Numbered from the stretch's first letter, positions 39,656 through 51,088 are shown. The stretch: DNA of 64,000 bases from CAWFLT01 sp963816795 (GCA_963816795.1 CAWFLT010000016.1:62001-126000), one strand, 5' to 3'. Program-made: numbers and translations. Notes: generated by a model not told the origin, from the sequence alone.

Positions 39656-41342
39656 GTCGCTGTCGCTGTCGTGCCTGTCAGTGGAGCCGGAATTCCAGCG
39701 ACAGACCACGGCGACCGGCACGGCGCGCCCATCGAGATTGCCCGGCTGGAAGCTCCACTGGCGGATGGCGATGAGCGCCTGCTCGTCCAGATCGGGATCG
39801 AGACCGAGAATCACACGGGCTTTCTCGACTGAGCCGTCCGTCCCGACGACGGCCTGGACGACGACCTGGCCCTGGACTTTGGCGCGCATCGCCGCCGACG
39901 TGTACTTCGGCTGCACCATCCGAATCGCTCGTGGCATCCGCACGCCGGGCGTGCCCTGTGCGACGGCGTCCTTCGCAAAATCGTCATCCGGCACCAGGGC
40001 CGACAGATCCGGTGGCGGCGGTGGTGGAGGAGGCGGCGGTGGTGGCGCCGCCACCTGCCCGCTCGCGGGAGGCGTCGGGGGCGCGGGAGGAACCGGGGGC
40101 ACCTGCGGCGCCGACGATGGTGGTGATGGTGGGAGCGGCGGCGCGCCAACCTGGTCGTTTGACGGCGGCGTCGGTGGCGCCGGAGGTGCAGGCGGTGTCG
40201 GCGGCGCGGGTGGTACGCCTTGGACGTCGATGCCGGCAGCGGTCAGGGCAGGTTGCGCAGATGGCGGCACGACGAGCGCGAGCTGGACCGATGACGGCGG
40301 GGCTGGTACCGACGCCGACACGGGAACCGGGCGGATGATTGAAGCGATCGTCGCGAGAAAGAGCGCCGCGACAGCGAGGAGAGCGGCAACCGGTCTGGAC
40401 AGCGACATGGGATGACTCCCTTTCCATTCGAGCACACGCATCACACGGCGTTCGGCATTCTTCCCGCGCGCCATCGCCGTCGACCAGACGACGCGCCGCG
40501 GTCGCCGGCGAACGACGACGAAGAAGTCGAGCAGGATTTGCGCGTACCGTGCGGGCTCGACGCCCGTCGAGAGCGCCGCCGCGTCGCTCGCCTCTTCAGC
40601 CAGATGCGAGAGGCGCCGGCGCAACCACCAGGCGAACGGGTTCGGCCAGTTGACGGCGCGGTACGCGAGCGCGAGCCGCTCGGTGAACGGGTCGTGGCGC
40701 AGCACGTGCGAAAGCTCGTGAACGAGAACGGCGTCGAGCGTCGCCGCTGGCCACTCACGCCAGTTGGCAGGCAACACCAGCGCGGGACGCCAGACGGACG
40801 TCGTCACCGGCACATCGATGCCGTCCGATTCGAGCAGGCGCACCGATCGATCCAGCCCCAGATTCGAAGCGTGTCCGGCCAGGCGTTCGAGGACGTCGCG
40901 ATCGGCAACCGACGCCGCAGTTCCATTCGAGGCGAAGGGCCGCCAGCCACCCGCGCCCGGCCCGTACCGAGAGTGCCACCACGCCGAGGACGTAGACGAA
41001 TAGAAGGACCAGCGGCATCGGGAGCGATGCCGGCGCCGCTGTCTCCACGCTCTGGATGCTGAACGGCGACGCGATCTGCACGTTCGCCAGGGTGGTCGCC
41101 GGCGTCAAGACGAAGAGCGGCAGAGGCACCGTGAGATCAGGCAGGAGCCAATCAGCGAGCGGCAGCAGCAGCGCGGCGCACAGGACGAACGTCCACACGC
41201 GCAGGCGGGCTGCCGGGTGTTTCACGCGAAGGATGGCGAGGGTCGCCGCCGCCAATGCCGCGAGCGCCATGGTCCGCACGGTGGCATCAGCGAGGCCGAA
41301 CAACACCGCCCGTGCCGTGCCGTCCCAGTTGTCGAGGCTCAT
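39614..41342 (-). CDS. M56 (BlaR1-like) membrane metallopeptidase with proline-rich linker and TonB C-terminal domain (frameshifted as read)
   Basis: The N-terminal part (from ATG 41342) has membrane spans (MALAALAAATLAIL, TFVLCAALLLPLADWLL, LPMPLVLLFVYVLG). After a frame change near 40925 comes an M56 peptidase domain with zinc motif HELSH (LVHELSHVLRHDPF) and a further span (LLAVAALFLATIASII). A proline-rich linker (about 40010-40230) and a TonB C-terminal domain follow (VQPKYTSAAMRAKVQGQVVV, RQWSFQPGNLDGRAV). The start overlaps the BlaI-type repressor stop (ATGA), the usual sensor-repressor pairing. The last 12 or so residues (LKSGVKGARGPE) come from family C repeat units. It probably senses envelope or antibiotic stress and cleaves the repressor; the role of the TonB domain is unclear. 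Confidence 0.82.
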
Positions 41343-41738
41343 CGTCGTGCCTTCCTGGCCTGTGCGACCCGTTGCGCGATCCGTTCCAGTTCCTGCTCAC
41401 TCAGCACGTCGTCGTTGACGAGACCGACCACGAGCGCCTCGGCCGATCCGCCGCAGAAGCGATCGATCAGTTGCCGCACCGCGCGCGTCGCCACCGACAC
41501 TGCCGGCTGCACCGCGCGGTACAGGAAGGTGCGCCCGTCGACTGAGTGCGTCACGTAGCCCTTGGCTTCGAGACGGCGCAGCACCGTGCGCACGGTCGAT
41601 TCCTTCATCGGCCACGATCCGGCCAGCGCCTCGCGGCACGCCTCGGCGGTCGCCGTGACCTTGAGACCAGACGTAATCCATGACGGCCTGTTCGGCCAGT
41701 CCGAGCGAGCGGTGACGCGGGGCCTTTGTGCGAGTCAT
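41339..41738 (-). CDS. BlaI/MecI/CopY family transcriptional repressor (frameshifted as read)
   Basis: About 130 residues. The N-terminal winged helix starts MTRTKAPRHRSLGLAEQAVM. After a frame change near 41650 it continues SWPMKESTVRTVLRRLEAKGYVTHSVDGRTFLYRAV, the recognition helix and wing of the family. The C terminus holds the dimerisation helices and the region normally cut by the cognate peptidase. The ATG at 41738 lies within a palindrome and only about 7 bases from the predicted transcription start, so the mRNA may be leaderless; no Shine-Dalgarno is seen. It is followed with a 4-base overlap by the M56 sensor gene. It should repress its own operon. Confidence 0.85.
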
Positions 41739-41780
41739 TGTAACGTTACAAGTTGTAGCGTACGACGAAAGACATGTCAA
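41738..41780 (-). promoter_or_regulatory. Promoter and operator of the BlaI-M56 operon
   Basis: On the minus strand, TTGACA (41780-41775), a 17-base spacer and TACAAC (41757-41752) make a good promoter. Just downstream is a perfect 14-base palindrome TTGTAACGTTACAA (41738-41751), which touches the start codon. An overlapping TACAACTTGTA dyad also has the TACA/TGTA half-sites known for BlaI/MecI-family operators. Autorepression is therefore likely. The family C array begins 3 bases beyond the -35 box. Confidence 0.75.
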
Positions 41781-41782
41781 GG

Positions 41783-42400
41783 GCGCGAGGTCCGGAGTGA
41801 AGGCGCGGGAGGTCCGGAGTGAAAGGCACGGGAGGTCCGGAGTGAAAGGCGCGGGAGGTCCGGGGTGAAGGGCGCGGGAGGTCCGGAGTGAAAGGCACGG
41901 GAAGTCCGGAGTGAAATGCGCGGGAGGTCGGAGTGAAGGGCGGGAAGTCCGGAGTGCGGCGCGGGAGGTCCGGAGTACGGGCGCGGGACGTCCGGAGTGA
42001 TAGGCGCGGAGGTCGTGAAGCGCGGGAGTCTGGCGTGAAAGGCGCGGGAGGTCGGGCGTGAAGGGCGCGGGACCGGAGCTGAAGGCGTGGGAGGTCCGGA
42101 CTCCAAGGGCGCGTCACGCCGAACGTCACGCTGTTCAGTGACCATCTTGCAATGACAGGCGCTCGCGTGATCGCGATGTCGAGCGCCGCGCGGCGAGACC
42201 GCGGCGGGCGTGGCGTCTGCGGTCCAATCGCGCGACTGTCGAGGCCCAGAGCCGGACGGGGCGGGGGTCGCGGGCCTCAAGGGCGCTTCACGCCGTACTC
42301 AAGAGCCCTGCACGCCGAACGTCAAGCGCCGTCAGGACTGCACTAAAGGCGCGTTCACGCCGGACTTCAAGCGCTGATCACGCCGGACGCTCGCCGTTCA
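41783..42400. repeat. Family C inverted tandem-array element, copy 3
   Basis: About 14-16 forward units (GCGCGGGAGGTCCGGAGTGAA, period about 22-23, increasingly degenerate) run from 41783 to about 42105. A 150-base centre without units follows, then degenerate reverse units (GGCGCGTTCACGCCGGACTT type) from about 42270 to 42395. It fills the whole gap between the BlaI promoter and the stop of the DJ-1 gene. Confidence 0.85.
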
Positions 42401-43001
42401 CCGCGACGTCAGACTGTCGCTGCTGCGACTGCCGTCCTCGTCTCGGCCATCGGCGTTCAGACAGTTGAAGATTTCGCGGTAGAACGCCGGGTGCTCTCGC
42501 CATGTAGGCGAGGACACCAGCCGCCCGTCGCGCATGGCTTCGCGCGCGACGTAGCGGCCGCCGCAGGTCTCAACCTCGAGGCGGATGTGCTCGTAGCAGG
42601 TGACCGTCTTGCCTTTCGCGAGGCCGGCGGCGGCGACCAATTGGATGCCGTGGCAGATCGAGAAGATCCATTTCTCCTGTCGATCGAACTCGCGAAGCGT
42701 CTCCAGCAGTCCGGCGTCGTTGCGCAGGTACTCGGGCGCGCGGCCGCCGATCAGCATCACGGCCTCGTAGTCGGCGACGTTGATCTCCGGGAAGGTCAGG
42801 TCCGACTCCATCACGTAGCCGGGCCCTTCCTTGTAGGTGTCCCAGCCGGGCTCGAAGTCGTGCATCACGAGATTCAGCCGGCGCTTGGACGGCGCCGCGA
42901 CCCTGCGTCTCGTAGCCTGCCTCCTGAAAGCGATGGACCGCAAACCACGTCTCATAGCTCTCGCCGCCGTCGCCAGTGACAATCAGGATCCGTTTCGTCA
43001 T
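42398..43001 (-). CDS. DJ-1/PfpI family protein (one frameshift as read)
   Basis: About 200 residues with the flavodoxin-like DJ-1/PfpI fold. The N-terminal strand is MTKRILIVTGDGGESYETWF, followed after a frame change near 42900 by FPEINVADYEAVMLIGGRAPEYL and the nucleophile elbow SICHGIQLVAAAG with its conserved cysteine. YEHIRLEVETCGGRYV and a C-terminal HPAFYREIF follow. Family members act as glyoxalases/deglycases, peptidases or chaperones; which applies cannot be told. ATG 43001 starts the conserved N terminus; no strong Shine-Dalgarno is visible. It stands alone between two family C elements. Confidence 0.85.
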
Positions 43002-43027
43002 AGCGACATGGTAACTGAGAACGGCGT

Positions 43028-43466
43028 GATCAGCACTCGACGTCCGGAGTGAAGAGTCCGAGTGAAGGCACTCGAGGTCCAGAGTGGAAAAGCGCTTGAA
43101 GTGCGGAGTGAAACGCGCTCGAGGTCCGCAGTGAAGGGCTCTCGAAGTCCAGAGTGAAACGCGCTCGAAGTCCAGCCTGGGTGCCCGACCTCGTGCCAGC
43201 CGCCTGGACCTCGAGCGACGTTCACTCCGGACCTCCCGCGCTTTTCACCCCCGGACTTCGAGCGCCCTTTACCCCGGACCTCACGCGCATTTCACTCCGG
43301 ACCTCGCCCGCGAGTCGTCGCGCCTCCAAGCCCGAGGCGCGCTACGAGCGCCCCGGACCTCACGCGCTCACTCCGGACCTCAAGCGCATTCACTCCGGAC
43401 TTCGCCCGCGAGTCGTCGCGCCTCCAAGCCCGAGGCGCGCTACGAGCGCCCTCGGACCTCGAGTGT
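43028..43466. repeat. Family C inverted tandem-array element, copy 4, with duplicated core
   Basis: Forward units (about 43036-43170, GAGGTCCGGAGTGAAA type) meet a centre (about 43175-43210, with CCGCCTGGACCTCGAG). Reverse units then run to 43465, and the 48-base core is present twice in inverted orientation (43305-43352 and 43403-43450). The element ends 3 bases from the stop codon of rhaEW. Confidence 0.9.
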
Positions 43467-43468
43467 CC

Positions 43469-45696
43469 TTATCTCAGGAACGCCTCGGGCAGTCCCCCAT
43501 CGACCGGAATCACGTGCCCGGTCGTGCGTCCGCTCAGGTCGCCGGCCAGGAACACGATCGCGTTGGCGCAGTCGGCCGGCATGATCGGCCGGCGCGTGAT
43601 CGTGCGCTGTGCGTAGAAGTTCGCCAGCTTGCCGCGCAGCGCTTCGGTCGACTCGTCGTCCGTGAAGTCGATCTTGTATTTCTTGAGCGACACCATGACG
43701 CGGTCGCGCGGGAACATCGACGAGCCGGCGACGACGGTCGCCGGCGCGATGCCGTTGACGCGAATGTCGGGCCCGAGGCCGATCGCCAGCTCGCGGATGA
43801 GGTGATTGATCGCGGCCTTGCTGACGTCGTACGGCTCGCTGCCGCTCTTGGGCACGACCGCGTTCGCCGAGCTCGTCAGGACGATCGACGCGGCCAGGCC
43901 CTGGGCCTTGAGCACGGCGGCCGCCTCCTGCGCGAGCACGTGGTTGCTCGTGACGTTGATGCTGAGCGCCTGGCCCCACACCGTTTCGGCGGGAGTCGAC
44001 GGATCCGGCGTCGGATAGATCGCCGCCGTGTTGATCACCGCGTCGAGACCGCCGAAGCGCAGCACGGTCGCCTTGATCGCCGCGCGCATGCTCTCGCGCG
44101 ACGTCAGGTTGAGCTCGGCGGCCATCACTGCGTCGGCCGACGAGGCGGCCGCCGCTTCCTTGGCCGCCTCTTCGGCAGCGGCCAGATTCAGGTCGGCGAC
44201 GACGACGTGCGCGCCTTTGCGGGCGAGCTGCAACGCGACTTCGCGTCCGATGCCGCTGGCGCCGCCGACGACCAGCGCGATCTTGCGGCTGAATTCCTTC
44301 TCCGGCGGCATCCGCTGGAGCTTGGCCTCTTCGAGCGCCCAGTACTCGATGCGGAATGCCTCGGAGCGGGGCAGCGCCACGTAGTTGTGGAACGTCTTGA
44401 ACTGCGCGTTCTGCTCGGGACGCCGCGCCTGCCAGTACGTCTTCGCGTTGCTGCTCTCGTCCTCGAGCGCGTTGGCGCCGGCCATCACGTGAATCGCGTT
44501 GACGAAGAACTCGGTCGTGATGCGGGCCTCGCGCTTGTCTTTGGCGAACCCGAAGAGCCCGAGGCCGGAGATCAGCACGACGGACGGGTCGGAGCCGCGC
44601 TGCGCCGGCGACGCCGGCTCGGCAAACGCCTTGTAGTACTCCGCGTAGTCCTTGCGGTACTGGGTGACGCGCTCCTGGATCTTCGCTTTCAGCGCGTCCA
44701 GGTCTTCGCTCGCCGGATTCCACGGCACGAACATCGGCGAGATGCGCGTGCGCAGGAAGTGGTCCGGGCAGCTCGTGCCCATCGTGCAGAGATCTTCCGC
44801 CCACTTCGAGTTGGCGAAGGCGAGCGCCTCGTCGGAGGGATCGAAGTGCCCGATCGTGCGCCGGCTCGAAGACGCCGCGCCGCGCAGGTAGGGGAGGATC
44901 GCCGCCGCCGTCGCCTCGCGATCGATCGTCGCCGCCGGCACCGCGACGCCGCCGAACTGCGGCCGGCCGGCGCGCTTCTCGTGCTCGTGGATGAACTCGC
45001 CCATCTGTTCGATCGTCATCAGGCTGCTGAGGTAGGCCTCGCGCTGCGTCTTGCCCCAGGTGAAGAGGCCGTGGCTGCCGAGAATCAGGCCGTCGGCATC
45101 CGGCTTCGCCTCGACCGCGCGGCGCAGCATCAGCGCCAGCTCGAACCCGGGCCGCTGCCACGGCACCCAGATGATCTTGCGGCCGTACTTCTTGTTGAAC
45201 TCCTCGATCTTCTTCTCGCCGTTGGCGCTGGCGGCCAGCGCGATCGCCCAGTCGGGATGCAGGTGATCGACGTGGTCGTGCGGCAGAAACGCGTGCAGCG
45301 TGCGTGTCGATCGACGACGCGACGCGGTTGTCGCCGAAGGCGCAGAGCGGGTAGTACCCGACCATCTCGTCTTCGTGCGCTTCGCCGCGGTAGCGATCGA
45401 TGAGCGCCTCGAGCTTGTCCATGTAGAGGACGGCAAAGCCGGACGTCTTGATCGACCGCAGGTCGCCGCCGCTGCCCTTGACCGCCAGCACGCGCGCCGC
45501 CTTGCCGCTGACCGGATCGATCAGATCGAACTTCGAGCTGGTGTTGCCGCCGCCAAAATTCGTGATGCGAAGATCGGCGCCGAGCAGGTTGGAGCGATAG
45601 CGCAGCAGCTCGAGCGGCTGGCTCTCGAGCGCCTGCCGCTTCCTTGTCGTCCCACAAATCCTGCAAAAGTCCCGACGCCGCCACTGCCTTAGACAC
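43469..45696 (-). CDS. rhaEW: Bifunctional rhamnulose-1-phosphate aldolase / short-chain (lactaldehyde) dehydrogenase (frameshifted as read)
   Basis: About 740 residues. The N-terminal half is a class II aldolase/adducin domain (LGADLRITNFGGGNTSSKFD, LAVKGSGGDLRSI, FLPHDHVDHLHPDWAIALAA with metal-binding histidines, ILGSHGLFTWGKT). The C-terminal half is a short-chain dehydrogenase (LVVGGASGIGREVALQLARK; Ser and YDVSK catalytic residues; DGGLPEAF ending). The GTG at 45696 overlaps the rhaB stop by eight bases. Frame changes lie near 45640 and 45300; from about 45296 to the stop the frame is intact. Known RhaEW enzymes split rhamnulose-1-phosphate to DHAP and lactaldehyde and oxidise the latter. 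Second gene of the rhaB-rhaEW operon. Confidence 0.88.
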
Positions 45697-47162
45697 CCAT
45701 GACCTCCACGTACTGTTGAAACCGCCGGTAATGCTGTTGCCACCGGTCGGTCGCGACCGGCTCGAACCGTTCCAGCGGGAAAGATCGTTCGATGATGTTC
45801 CGGGCTTCGGCGAGCGAGCTCACCGTTCCCGTCGCGAGCATCTGCATCGCGATGTTGCCGAGCGCGGTCGCCTCGACCGGGCCGGCGAGCACGGTCCGCC
45901 CGGTGGCGTCCGCCGTGAACTGATTCAGCAGCCGGTTGCGCGATCCGCCGCCGACGATCCGGATCGTCGTGTAGCGATGTCCGCTCAGTTCCTCGAGCGA
46001 CTCGAGGACGGCGCGGTACTTGAACGCCAGGCTCTCGAGAATCGAGCGCGCGTAGCCGGACTGGCCCGAGGGCTCCGCCTGGCCGGTCTGCCGGCAGTAG
46101 GTCGCGATCGCCGTCGGCATGTCCTGCGGGTGAAAGAACCCGCTGTGGTCCGGATCGAAGAGCGATCGGAACGCATGCTGGTCGTCGCGCGCGGCCGTCA
46201 GCAGGTCGTCGTACGACGACGGCTGGCCGGCTTCGTTCCAGCGCCGCATGCACGCCTGCAGCAGCCACAGGCCGCCGATGTTCTTGAGCAGCCGCGTCGT
46301 GCCGCAGACGCCGCCTTCGTTGGTGAAATTGAGCTCCCGCGCCCTGGCGGAAATCACCGGCGCCGGTACTTCAGCGCCGAGCAGCGACCACGTGCCCGAG
46401 CTGAGGAACGCGCCGCCGCCGTCCGTATAGACCGCGGCGAACGCCGATCCGGTGTCGTGACAGGCCGGGCGCGACGACCGGCGTGTCGGCGAGCGAGGGC
46501 GAGACGCTCTCGCGGATGCCGCCGACGACGGCGCCCGGCTCGACGAATCGGCTGGAACAGTCGCGCCGGCAGACCGAGCTCGCCGAGCGAGCTGCGTGCT
46601 CCAGGTCCGCGTTCGCGCATCCACCAGCTGCGTCGTCGTCGCGTTGGTGAATTCGGACGCAGAGCCGGCCGGTGAGCCAGTAGTTGAGCAGGTCTGGAAT
46701 CGTGACGAACGCGGTGGCGGCGTCGAGCAGCCGCGGCGTCGACCGCTTGGCGGCGTACAACTGGAAGAGCGTGTTGAACGGCAGGAACTGGATGCCGGTG
46801 ACGCTGTAGATGCGCTCGGCGGACACGTGCCGGAACACTTCGTCCTGAATCCCGTCGGTGCGGGTGTCGCGGTAGTGATACGGGTTTTCGAGCAGGTTGC
46901 CGGTTTCGCCGAGCAGCGCGTAGTCGCAGCCCCAGGTGTCGAGGCCGACGCTGGCCAGGCTGATGTCCGAGACGAGCTCGAGGCCCTTCCGCATCTCGTG
47001 CCAGAGCCGGAGGATGTCCCACTGGAGCGCGCCGTTGTTGCGGACCGGTTCGTTGGGGAAGCGGTAGATGTCCTTGAGCACGAGCACGCCGCCGTCGAGC
47101 CGGCCGAGGATGGCGCGGCCGCTTTCGGCGCCGAGGTCGAATGCGAGGAAGCGCGCGCTCAT
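45689..47162 (-). CDS. rhaB: Rhamnulokinase, FGGY kinase family (frameshifted as read)
   Basis: About 490 residues. The N terminus MSARFLAFDLGAESGRAILG is the first phosphate-binding motif, followed by the RFPNEPVRNNGALQWDI stretch typical of rhamnulokinases, GLDTWGCDYALL and ATAFVTIPDLLNYWLTGRL. Several frame changes lie between about 46460 and 46665. The second half is intact from about 46455 (HDTGSAFAAVYTDGGGAFLSSG, the ATP-site glycines; IRIVGGGSRNRLLNQFTADATGR; QQYVEVMGV end). ATG 47162 is the start. It phosphorylates L-rhamnulose. It is followed, overlapping, by rhaEW; no rhamnose isomerase is seen in the window. Confidence 0.87.
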
Positions 47163-47489
47163 CGATCCGACGACTCCTACCGGCCGCGTCGCACGCCAGC
47201 GCATTCGCGTCGCGCGGCTCGGCCGGGCAGGCGTGCGAACAGCGCGCAACCAGCATACGCTCGTGCATTCGGAAACGCCAACTCGATTCACGCCTCGCCA
47301 GCGCGTTGCGCATGACGGCGGAGATCCCGACGCCTGGAGCTCGCACGCCGCTCGCCCGCGGCGCGGAGTGTCTGCTCGTGCAGCGTTTCGCATGGCGATA
47401 TCGACGGCGACGCTTGACGGACTCTTGCCGACAGCGGTAGCCTCGCGCACGATCAAGCCACTCGCGTCGTACTCAAGAGGAGAGATCGC
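47163..47489. other. Intergenic region between divergent rhaB and TonB receptor 4
   Basis: No protein family, repeat or hairpin was recognised in these 327 bases. They must hold the divergent promoters. A GAGGAGA just before 47490 is the ribosome site of the receptor. Confidence 0.5.
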
Positions 47490-50400
47490 GTGATTCTGAG
47501 ATATCGGCTCGTCGTGGCGGCAGCGATTATCGCGCTGGCCGTCTCGGTCCCAGCTCGAGCCCAGGTCGGCGAACAGGCGTCGCTGACGGGCACGCTTACC
47601 GACCCACAAGGCGCAGTGCTCCCCGGCGTGACCATGGCGGCGCTCAACACCAGCCACGAACGTGACCCGCACGGGCGTGACGACCGAAGCCGGCGTGTAT
47701 CTGATTACCGGCCTCGTGACCGGCACCTACAAGGTGACGTACACGATGGCGAGCTTCAAGACCGGTCGCGCGCGAGATCGAGGTGCGCACCGGTGAACGG
47801 CTCCGGGTCGACATCAAGCTGGAGCTGGGCGGGCTCACCGACGAGATCAAGGTCGTCGCCGAGACGCCGCTCCTCAACACGACGACGCGCGAGCCGCGCG
47901 ACCATCATCGACTACCGACAAGGTCACCAACACGCCGCTCAACGGGCAGAACCCGTTCATGTTCGTCTTCGCGGCGCCTGGCGTGCTCGGCGACTCGGCG
48001 CGGCCGAGCATCAGCTACCGGCCGTTCGACAACGGCGGCATGGACGGCTTCAACGTCAACGGCGGCGTCGGCGGCAGCAACCGGTTCCTGCTCGACGGCG
48101 CGTCGAACACCAACAGCGAGGGCGGCGGCGGCAACCTCGGCTTCGTGCCTTCGCCCGACGCCGTCCAGGAAGTGCGGGTCGACACCAACACCTACGACGC
48201 GCAGTTCGGCCGCACCGGCGGCGGCACGGTGAGCGTCAGCGTGAAGAGCGGCACGAACCGGCTCGTCGGGCACCGCGTCCTACATGCACCGCGACAAGAG
48301 CCTGAACCAGAACCTCTACCAGAACATCCAGAACAACATTCCAAAGACGGATCTCGTTCCACGTCAACCCGGTGTTCACCATCGGCGGGCCGGTCGATGC
48401 TGCCCAAGTACGACGGCCGCAACAAGACGTTCTTCTTCTACAGCTACGAGTTCCTGAAGTCGGCGATTCCCGACAGCGCGAACGCGCAGCGGACGCCGAC
48501 CGATCTCGAGCTGGCCGGGGACTTCTCGCAGTCGGTCAACGGCATCGCCGGCGGCAACATCTTCGATCCGCTCACCGGGTCAGCCGTTCCCGGGCAACCG
48601 GATTCCGGCGTGCAACAGCAGCCCGAACTGCGGCCGGACGATCAGCTGCCTCGATCCGATTTCGGCGGCCTACGCGCAGTACATGGTCGCGGCCGAACGC
48701 GACGCCCGACGCGGCAGGGCAACAACTTCATCGCCAGCCCGAACTCGCGCGCTGACGTCTACAACTCGCACCTGGTCCGCGTCGACCACAACTTCGGCGA
48801 GGTGCGCTTCTTCTCGCGCTACGGCCACAACGGCCGGCACGAAGATCGCGCCAACACCGGCCGGCAGAACATCGCGGTGACCAACGACGGCCACCACTAC
48901 CGCTGGAACGACAACCTCAACGGCGATCTGACGTGGTCGATCGGGCCGTCGATGGTCTCGAACCTGAAGGTGGGCTGGACGCGGCACGAGCGGCGCGACC
49001 TGAATATCACCGAGGAGTTCGATTCGTCGACGCTCGGCTACGCCGATTCGTACCTCGGGCTGATTCCGCGCACCAACTTCATGCAGCCGATCAGCATCGA
49101 ACCGACTACAGCGGCGCCGACGTCGGCAGCGCCGGCAACGGGTTCCACACCAACGACCACGTGTTCTCGGTCAACCAGACGCTGACCAAGCTCTGGGGCC
49201 GGCACCAGCTGAAGGTCGGCGGCGAGTTCGGCTACAACCTGTTCGCGCAGGGCCTGGCGCGAGAGGGCGCCAACGTCGGGGCGTTCAATTTCACGCGCAA
49301 CTACACGTCGAACAATCCCGGCGGCCACCGGGCACGCTCGCCGACGGCGGCGCAGGGCAACGCGTTCGCGTCGTTCCTGCATCGGCTACCCGCGCAGCCA
49401 GACCATCAACCTGGCGGCGGTGCCCGATCTGCACTTCAACGCCGTGCTATACCGGGCGTCTACGTCCAGGACGACTGGCGATTGAGCGATCGGTTCACGA
49501 TCAACCTCGGGCTGCGGTACGACTTCGAGACGTCCGGTCTCCGAGCGTGACAACCTGATCGTGGACGGCTTCGACTACACGTCGCAGAACCCGCTCGCGA
49601 TGCAGTGCACCGGGTGCGCGGCGGCGGCGGCGCGTCCCGACATCGCCGGCAATCGCCCGGACGGCGGCGCGGACCTCGCCAACATGAAGGGCGGCGTCGT
49701 GTTCGCCGACGGCGGCGTCTACAACGCCGACCGCGAACAACTTCGGGCCGCGCGTCGGCGTGACCTACCAGTTGACCGAGCGGATGCTGCTTCGCGGCGG
49801 CTACGGCAAGACGTTCCTGAACGGGCTCGCGGATCGCGGCACGCAGGCCGGCAACACCCGCGCGACGGCCTACAACCCGTCGAATCAACAACAACCTGAC
49901 GCCGGCGTCGAACCTCAGCCAGACGCTCGGCCTCCTGTACCCGAACGGGCTGCTCCAGCCGCTCAAGAATTCGCAGGGCCTGGCGACCAACAACGGCACC
50001 GGCGTGAGCTTCCACATCGACGACCGCAAGATCCAGGAGTTCCACCAGTACTCCGCCGAGACGCAGTACCAGTTGCCGTGGCGCAGCGTCGTCACGCATG
50101 GGCTACGTCGGCAGCCGCACGAACAAGCGGCCGATCACGCTAGCAGTTGAACGACCTGACGCCGCAGCAGCTCGCCCTGGGCGACACGTACTTGAACGAG
50201 CTGGTGCCGAATCCGTTCGCCGGCCTGCTGCCGGGCAGCAGCTTCAACGGCCAGAGCGGCAACAACGCGACCATCCAGCGCCGGCAGTTGCTGCGGCCGT
50301 ATCCGCAGTTCGACGACCTGCAGCAGCAGCTGATTCCGGACGGGAAGCTGTGGTACCACGCCATGCAGGCGCAGTGGGAGAAGCGGATGAGCCAGGGCGT

Positions 50401-51088
50401 GTCGATGCTCGTCAGCTACACGTTCTCGCGCAGCTGGGAGACAGGTCGATCCGCTGAACGCCGGCGAAGGCGCGCTACACGCAGCGGAGCGACAACGATC
50501 GTCCGCACGCGCTCCGGCTCAACGGGACCTGGACGATGCCCCGGTTCGAGAACCACAACGGGTGGGTGCGTCATCTCGCGGGCGGCTGGCAGACGGCCGT
50601 CGTGGCCAACATCCGGACCGGCGCGGCCGTCGGCGTGCCTGACAACGTCGACATCATCGGCGACGTGAACATCGACAACCACACGAAGGGCCGCTGGTTC
50701 AACACCTGCACCCTCGGCGCGGACGGCGTGACGCGCAACGCGTGCGCGGACCCCGGCGTCGACGAGCGCGCGGCCGATCCCGGCCGGGCGCCGCTCGACC
50801 CCGGCGTTCCGGATCCGGCCGGCCAACTCGCTCGACACGACCGGCTCGCGCATGGACTCGGTCCGGGTGAGCAGCCCGCCGATCATCGACATGAACTTCT
50901 CGAAGTCGATTCCGTTCTCGGCGCGCGTGCGGGCGCAGATCCGCGTCGACCTCTACAACATCACCTCGGCCGTGCAGTGGCCCGGGCCGGCGACCGGCGT
51001 GAACAACTTCACGACGTTCGGGACGGTGGCCAGCACGCAGTCGAACGACCCGCGCTTCGTGATGCTGACGTTCAGAATCCAGTACTAA
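47490..51088 (+). CDS. TonB-dependent receptor 4, Oar-like (heavily frame-broken as read)
   Basis: The reading begins at GTG 47490 after GAGGAGA: ILRYRLVVAAAIIALAVSV signal peptide, then LTGTLTDPQGAVLPGV, a carboxypeptidase-regulatory-like fold. A plug (MDGFNVNGGVGGSNRFLLDG, EVRVDTNTYDAQFGRTGG) and barrel strands follow, ending DPRFVMLTFRIQY at TAA 51086-51088. At least a dozen frame changes occur (for example near 47655, 47775, 47895, 48265, 48400, 49105, 49440, 49545, 49735, 50095 and 50440), the highest density in the window. Recognisable receptor sequence continues in one frame or another throughout. Either local assembly quality is poor or this is a true pseudogene. It is divergent from rhaB, so a rhamnose-containing substrate is possible. 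Confidence 0.72.

Noticed and set aside
41783..42110. CRISPR-like array of regularly spaced units
   Set aside because: The units follow one another with no unique spacers, drift in sequence and length, and reverse orientation after the centre; there are no cas genes nearby.
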